NCBI RefSeq assembly: GCF_013337045.2
Contig: NZ_CP118259.1
Location: 2,356,001-2,420,000 of the forward strand
Length of the DNA: 64,000 nt
Source: Agrobacterium vitis
GTDB taxonomy: Bacteria > Pseudomonadota > Alphaproteobacteria > Rhizobiales > Rhizobiaceae
Direction of reading: 5' to 3'
Shown here: piece by piece, positions 59,077 through 64,000 of the stretch
How positions within the stretch are numbered: the first letter of the stretch is position 1
Layout of the letters: each line of letters starts with the position of its first letter
Translations under genes and position numbers: made by a program
Notes under the pieces: model-generated
Seen by the model: the letters and a program-made list of their open reading frames with translations, nothing else
Told to the model about the DNA's origin: nothing
Database searches by the model: none

Positions 59077-60390
59077 ATGGCTGATATCAGAAATAATTTC
59101 GTTGGCATCAAATCGCCCAACCCCTTCTGGCTGGCCTCTGCGCCGCCGACCGACAAGGCCTATAATGTCGAGCGCGCCTTCAAGGCGGGCTGGGGCGGCG
59201 TGGTGTGGAAAACCCTCGGCTCGGAAGGCCCGCCGGTCGTCAATGTCAATGGTCCGCGCTACGGGGCCATCTGGGGGGCGGACCGCCGCCTGCTGGGTCT
59301 CAACAATATCGAACTGATCACCGACCGGCCCTTGCAGGTCAATCTTCAAGAAATGAAGATGGTCAAGATGAACTGGCCGGATCGCGCCCTGATCGCTTCG
59401 ATCATGGTGCCCTGCGAGGAGGAAGAGTGGAAGGCCATCCTGCCGCTGGTGGAAGAAACCGGGGCAGACGGCATCGAGCTGAATTTCGGCTGTCCGCATG
59501 GCATGTCGGAACGCGGCATGGGGGCTGCCGTCGGCCAGGTGCCGGAATATATCGAAATGGTGGTGCGCTGGTGCAAGCAATATAGCCGCATGCCTGTGAT
59601 CACCAAGCTGACACCGAACATTACCGATATCCGCAAACCCGCCCGCGCTGCCAAGGCTGGCGGCACCGATGCGGTCTCGCTGATCAACACCATCAATTCC
59701 ATCGTCTCGGTCGATCTCGACAGCTTTGCCCCCAATCCCAGCGTTGGCGGTAAGGGCAGCCATGGCGGCTATTGCGGCCCGGCGGTCAAGCCGATTGCGC
59801 TGAACATGGTGGCGGAAATCGCCCGCGATCCGGAAACCTATGGCCTGCCGATCTCAGGCATTGGCGGCATCACCACCTGGCGCGATGCGGCAGAGTTTTT
59901 GGCGCTCGGCGCTGGCAATGTGCAGGTCTGCACCGCCGCCATGACCTATGGCTTCAAGATCGTTGAGGAAATGATCACGGGCCTGTCCGACTGGATGGAT
60001 GCCAAGGGCCATCGGAGCCTGGACGACATCTGCGGTCGCGCCGTGCCTAATGTCACCGACTGGCAATATCTAAACCTCAACTATATCGCCAAGGCGCAGA
60101 TCGATCAGGATGCCTGCATCAAATGTGGCCGCTGTCACATCGCCTGCGAGGACACGTCCCATCAGGCGATTACCAACATTGTCGATGGTGCCCGCAAGTT
60201 CGAGGTGATGGAAGACGAATGCGTTGGCTGCAATCTCTGCGTCAATGTCTGTCCGGTCGAAAACTGCATCACCATGGTCGGGCTGGAGCCCGGCACGCTG
60301 GACCAGCGCACCGGCAAGCCGGTCGATCCGAACTACGCCAACTGGACGACCCATCCCAACAATCCGATGGCGGTGCAGGCAGCGGAATAA
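59077..60390 (+). CDS. preA: NAD-dependent dihydropyrimidine dehydrogenase subunit PreA
   Basis: 437 aa. An FMN TIM-barrel with NFGCPHGMSERGMGAAVGQV (substrate/FMN loop), GTDAVSLINTINSI and ISGIGGITTWRDAAEFLALG, then two C-terminal ferredoxin clusters CIKCGRCHIACEDT and CVGCNLCVNVCPVENC. It carries the pyrimidine reduction half of the PreTA enzyme. GGAGGG precedes the ATG. The next pathway genes (hydA, hyuC) are not downstream here. Confidence 0.95.
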   Translation: MADIRNNFVGIKSPNPFWLASAPPTDKAYNVERAFKAGWGGVVWKTLGSEGPPVVNVNGPRYGAIWGADRRLLGLNNIELITDRPLQVNLQEMKMVKMNWPDRALIASIMVPCEEEEWKAILPLVEETGADGIELNFGCPHGMSERGMGAAVGQVPEYIEMVVRWCKQYSRMPVITKLTPNITDIRKPARAAKAGGTDAVSLINTINSIVSVDLDSFAPNPSVGGKGSHGGYCGPAVKPIALNMVAEIARDPETYGLPISGIGGITTWRDAAEFLALGAGNVQVCTAAMTYGFKIVEEMITGLSDWMDAKGHRSLDDICGRAVPNVTDWQYLNLNYIAKAQIDQDACIKCGRCHIACEDTSHQAITNIVDGARKFEVMEDECVGCNLCVNVCPVENCITMVGLEPGTLDQRTGKPVDPNYANWTTHPNNPMAVQAAE

Positions 60391-61273
60391 GTCCAGCCGT
60401 CATCGCGGTGACGCCGGACTTCCCTTTTATCAATATATCAAAGCCTTAAATTGGCAGCGAGTGAGAGTCGGTCGGGTTCAGATTGAACCAGCCAGACTGT
60501 CACTCGCTTTTTTCGTTTGTCTTTTCGGGTTTCCACGCATTTTAGAACGAAAATGATCAGGAGTGGCCTGAATTGCATTGTATTTTTAAATATTAGAAAT
60601 ATACAAATAAAACAAGGCCGGTGAAACTTGGTGGGAAAATTCAGGAATTCTCAATTCTTTCATGAACTGATGCCGTCGTTATGTCATCGCTTGTCTGACG
60701 ACAATATCCAAACAGCGCATTGCACCCCTATCGTGGAGCGCGCTTCATCCAGATAACGTGACAAACCACACGTCAACTATAACGCATGAAATCCTGCTTT
60801 TATCTATTGATGGTTGAAGAATTTCACTCAAAAAATCCAGAACATTTGAGATAACACTCAATAAAATCATTAATTTAAATTTTTGATGTTTTTCTTTCAT
60901 CTAAGACATACCGCTAGAGTCGATTGAAGAATGAAGAAATTTTTGTAATGCAATATTTTTTACACCAAGAAGGGAATTTCGGAGAATTACTTTGCAATGA
61001 AATGACCGAACCTGCATAAGTATCTCTGCATAAGAAGAGAGATCTATCCAGATCATCCAAAATGGGCGAAGCGATTGGGTTCAATCTTCGAAATGAATAC
61101 TGCATCCTACGCGCTACCGAGCGCGACAGCATCTGACGGAGAATTTGGATCGATGCTCGGAAAAATCTAAGGCGAAAACAACAGGATCGAAAGTCCGGCA
61201 GGTGACATAGGAGCCTGGCAGACTCTAAAGAGCAGGACCGAAACATCGATATATCTGCACGTTGAAGAGTTTG
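60391..61273. other. 0.9-kb gene-free AT-rich region
   Basis: Contains a rhizobial repeat copy near its left end. From 60550 on it is AT-rich; a 110-codon minus-strand frame at 60914-61246 has no ribosome site or family-like sequence. It includes the promoter region of the GGDEF-EAL gene. Confidence 0.4.
60449..60540. repeat. Rhizobial intergenic repeat (RIME-like) copy
   Basis: GCGAGTGAGAGTC / GACTGTCACTCGC near-palindromic ends enclose GGGTTCAGATTGAACCAGCC, followed by TTTTTTCGTTTGTCTTTTCG and a GGTTTCCACG segment. Same blocks as at 12246-12335. Confidence 0.6.
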
Positions 61274-64000
61274 ATGATGATCATTTCTGCCTGGGCCGGT
61301 AACATTGCGGGAAGTGTCAGGAAGCTCGCCAGCTTCTACTGGCCCGCTCTGATTGTTTGCGCTGCGGTTTTCATCACTATTTTTGCAATCGAAAGCCAGA
61401 ATCGCAAAGCTTACCTGGAAGACAGGAAGGCCGCGATTTCCGACAAACTCAGCCCCGTGCGCGCCCGGCTGGAAGGCAATATCAAAGCCGACATCAAGAT
61501 GCTCCAGGGTCTGCTTGCCGTGCTTGAAACCGAACCGGAGATGAGCCAGGCCCGGTTTTCCGCCATTGGCCGGCGATTTTTCTCCAGGCCTGTCCGGCTA
61601 CGCTCAATCAGTCTTTCCTTCGACATGCGGACAAGGCTGACCTATCCGTTCATTCTCAACCAGCTTGGGCATGACTTCACCGCCAACCCGCAAGAGCAAA
61701 AAGCCGCCTTGCAGGCCGAGCACAGCAATATATATGTCATCACAGAACCGATGAACCTGCCGACAACAGGCAATAGTCTCGTTATCTTTTACCCCATCGC
61801 GTCGTCGAGCCTGAACGAACCGGCCAGCCCGTTACAGGACTTGCCCGACCAGCCAATGTCGCAGGACAAGCCGCTCACCCGTGGTCTGCTGCGCGGCACC
61901 GTCGATGTGGAGCGACTGTTTCGTGAAAGCGGCCTCTATGACCTCGATCTGAATGTCGCGCTTTACGCAGGCTCCGATACGCAAAACGCGGCAAAAACCG
62001 CCTTTTTCGGCGATCCCGCACTGATCGACGCCAGCGCGGTGCGCATGGAGGTCAGCATTGGCGTCCAGACCTGGGTGCTGGCGGCAGCGCCCAAGGGCGG
62101 GTGGCAACAACCCGCCAACGAAATCTGGTTCCGTCAATTGGTAATGTTCATCCTGGCGCTGGCAATCATCACGCCTTTCCTGTGGGTCGCGCATCTGCTG
62201 ATGGAACGGCAGGCCAATATTGCCGAGCTCAACGATCAGGAACGCGAACTGCGCACCCTGTCACAACGATTGCAAATCGCGCTCGACGCCTCGCAAATCG
62301 GCGTGTGGGAAATGGATATCGGCAGCCTGGCCCTGACCTGGGACAATCGCATGCGCCAGCTCTACGATTGCGACCCCTCCCGTCCGATTGAAACCCGCGA
62401 GGACTGGAGCAACTGTCTTCATCCGGAGGACCGGGAAAGCGCCACTCACGCTCTGGCCTCGGCCATCCGCACCGGCTCCACTTACTCGACCGAGTTCCGT
62501 ATTCTGGATCGCAGCGGCCAGATACGCCATATCCGCTCCTTCGGCTCGATCTATCGCGATGCCGATTTTCGCAAGAAGATCGTCGGCGTGAACTGGAACA
62601 TCACTGCGGATGTCAAACTGCATGAAGCCCTGCACGATGCCAAAACCGCGCTTGAGGCCCAGAACCACGAACTGGAAAACGCCCGGCAGATCATGGAACA
62701 TACGTCCCTGCACGATCCCCTGACCGGACTTGCAAACCGACGCTTCCTCGACCGGCATCTAGCCGACATCGAAGACCTCAGGGGTAGCGGCAAATCTGTC
62801 GCTTTGCTGCATATCGATCTCGACAGGTTCAAGGAGATCAACGACACGCTGGGCCACGCGGCGGGTGACGCCATGCTGCGCCATGCCGCCAGCCAGATCA
62901 ATGCCCATATTTCCCCCGGCGATTTTGCCGCGCGCATCGGCGGCGACGAATTCGTGGTGGTCAAGCACAACGAGAGCAGCCAGGCCGCAGCCCGCAGCCT
63001 TGGCGAAACCCTGATCGATGCCATCAACCAGCCAATCCATTGGGAGGGCCAGGAATGCCGTGTCAGCGCCAGCATCGGCATCGCCCAATCCTGCAACAGC
63101 CACCCGCATCTGGAACAGGCCTTGATCAATGCCGATATCGCGCTTTATGAGGCAAAACGGCGCGGCAAAAACCGGCTGGAATTCTTTTCCGACACGTTGA
63201 AGGAAGCGACCCTTTCCACCAAGCGCACCGCCGACGCCATTCTGCGCTCACTGGCCGATCACGATTTTATCCCCTATTTCCAGCCGCAATTTAACGCGCA
63301 CACCATGCAGATCACCGGTGTCGAGGCGCTGGCGCGCTGGCAACATCCGCAGCTTGGCCTGTTGCCGCCCATCGCCTTCCTCTCAGTGGCCGAAAGCCTG
63401 AACGTCGTGGCGGCCATCGACAACAGCATTCTGGAACAATCGCTTGCCGAGGCCCGGCGCTGGCAGGAGCATGGGCTGGACACGCCGCATGTCTCCGTCA
63501 ATATCTCCGCCCAGAGACTGTTCGACGACGGACTTGTCGCCCATCTGCGCGATACGCCGCTTCCCGCTGGCGGCCTTGCCTTTGAGCTGCTGGAATCGAT
63601 CTCCTTCGACGACAAGGCCGAGGCGGCGGCCACTGCCATCAGCCAAATCAAGATCCTCGGCATCGATATCGAGATCGATGATTTCGGCACCGGCTATTCC
63701 TCGATCCTCAGCCTTTTGAAGCTCTCGCCCCGACGGTTGAAAATCGACAGGCAATTGACCCAGCCGATCATCGAGAGCAAGCAACAGCGACGGCTGATCG
63801 GCTCCATCGTCGAAATTGGTCGCTCGCTTGGCATTGAAATCATCGCCGAAGGTGTGGAGACCAAGCAACATGCCGAAATTCTGCGGGATCTCGGCTGTCA
63901 TACCTTGCAGGGCTACGGCCTGGCCCGCCCCATGAACGGCGACGACCTGTTCGCGCTTTTGAAGCGCCGATCTCTCGACCGCAAACAGGATGCCATCGCG
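61274..64000 (+). CDS. Partial GGDEF-EAL protein with CHASE-like sensor and PAS domain
   Basis: 909 codons open to the right edge; starts at ATGATG (61274 or 61277) with GAAGAG upstream. One helix near residues 20-38 (WPALIVCAAVFITIFAI), a periplasmic CHASE-like domain, and a second helix near 295-312 (LVMFILALAIITPFLW). A PAS domain (about 335-450) leads to a GGDEF domain with intact ARIGGDEFV near 555 and an EAL domain with GVEALARW near 684, IDDFGTGYSS and AEGVET. Both active sites look complete, so it could make and degrade c-di-GMP. The stop lies outside the window. Confidence 0.9.
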   Translation, partial: MMIISAWAGNIAGSVRKLASFYWPALIVCAAVFITIFAIESQNRKAYLEDRKAAISDKLSPVRARLEGNIKADIKMLQGLLAVLETEPEMSQARFSAIGRRFFSRPVRLRSISLSFDMRTRLTYPFILNQLGHDFTANPQEQKAALQAEHSNIYVITEPMNLPTTGNSLVIFYPIASSSLNEPASPLQDLPDQPMSQDKPLTRGLLRGTVDVERLFRESGLYDLDLNVALYAGSDTQNAAKTAFFGDPALIDASAVRMEVSIGVQTWVLAAAPKGGWQQPANEIWFRQLVMFILALAIITPFLWVAHLLMERQANIAELNDQERELRTLSQRLQIALDASQIGVWEMDIGSLALTWDNRMRQLYDCDPSRPIETREDWSNCLHPEDRESATHALASAIRTGSTYSTEFRILDRSGQIRHIRSFGSIYRDADFRKKIVGVNWNITADVKLHEALHDAKTALEAQNHELENARQIMEHTSLHDPLTGLANRRFLDRHLADIEDLRGSGKSVALLHIDLDRFKEINDTLGHAAGDAMLRHAASQINAHISPGDFAARIGGDEFVVVKHNESSQAAARSLGETLIDAINQPIHWEGQECRVSASIGIAQSCNSHPHLEQALINADIALYEAKRRGKNRLEFFSDTLKEATLSTKRTADAILRSLADHDFIPYFQPQFNAHTMQITGVEALARWQHPQLGLLPPIAFLSVAESLNVVAAIDNSILEQSLAEARRWQEHGLDTPHVSVNISAQRLFDDGLVAHLRDTPLPAGGLAFELLESISFDDKAEAAATAISQIKILGIDIEIDDFGTGYSSILSLLKLSPRRLKIDRQLTQPIIESKQQRRLIGSIVEIGRSLGIEIIAEGVETKQHAEILRDLGCHTLQGYGLARPMNGDDLFALLKRRSLDRKQDAIA

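Noticed and set aside
60914..61246. 110-codon minus-strand ORF in the gap before the GGDEF-EAL gene
   Set aside because: No ribosome site, irregular codon use and no recognisable motif.
1..64000. CRISPR array, prophage or complete insertion sequence
   Set aside because: No regularly spaced direct repeats, no phage structural or integrase gene, and only transposase fragments without terminal repeats were seen.

Overview
The window looks like chromosomal DNA of an alphaproteobacterium of the Rhizobiaceae, most likely the Agrobacterium/Allorhizobium/Rhizobium group. The evidence is a GlnII-type glutamine synthetase paired with a DUF2735 gene, DUF992, DUF1045 and DUF930 proteins that are common there, PreT/PreA pyrimidine reductase, an Agrobacterium-like vgrG effector module, and rhizobial intergenic repeats. 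Most of the window is GC-rich. Marked AT-rich exceptions are 9361-10320, roughly 40055-42650 and 60550-61250. All calls come from reading the sequence and translations; no database search was run.

Region by region. 1-1175 holds the end of a polymorphic (RHS-type) toxin locus on the minus strand. It consists of a short RHS-core protein with a signal-like N-terminus, a nuclease-like C-terminal part, and the start of a probable immunity gene that runs off the left edge. A 119-bp structured repeat has split the toxin gene. 1353-5167 holds a TctE/TctD-like two-component pair and an allA-uraH-phosphoesterase operon. 5356-9360 is a stand-alone NRPS module (C-A-T-TE, predicted glycine) behind 1.2 kb without genes. 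10573-15109 holds glnII with an NtrC-type palindrome, DUF2735, uraD, an alcohol dehydrogenase, DUF992 and CsbD. 15675-21788 holds a diguanylate cyclase, puuE, DUF1045 and a split mnmC pair. 21827-28187 holds a very large hybrid sensor kinase, a small secreted protein and a DEAD-box helicase. 28358-33921 holds a GMC oxidoreductase, a divergent SHMT-like PLP enzyme, and an HxlR/nitroreductase/SnoaL-like unit with a clear operator palindrome.

33893-45600 is the most distinctive part: a minus-strand type VI secretion vgrG island. Read 5'->3' it runs VgrG, an unrecognised 421-aa candidate effector, two exported or membrane-anchored small proteins (immunity candidates), a secreted 391-aa protein, an 83-aa protein, a DUF2169 adaptor, a thiolase-like protein, a DUF4150 (PAAR-like) effector with a VRR-NUC-like nuclease region, a DUF3396 immunity protein and a truncated second DUF3396 copy. 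The upstream border of the island is a pile-up of IS3, ISKra4 and serine-hydrolase gene fragments.

45609-64000 returns to ordinary chromosome: DUF930, tRNA-Arg(CCG), MarR, a J-domain-like protein, the transglutaminase/alpha-E/ATP-grasp operon, a soluble chemoreceptor, a Tat-exported hydrolase, a small papain-like protease, truncated haemoglobin with DUF423, DUF2325, preT-preA, and a GGDEF-EAL protein cut by the right edge.

Functional links: four ureide/uric-acid catabolism genes (allA, uraH, uraD, puuE) lie within 14 kb but are separated by unrelated genes. Together with glnII and preTA they give the window a nitrogen-scavenging flavour. The toxin-immunity content (RHS remnant, two T6SS effector sets, orphan immunity fragment) marks it as a site of turnover in interbacterial competition genes.
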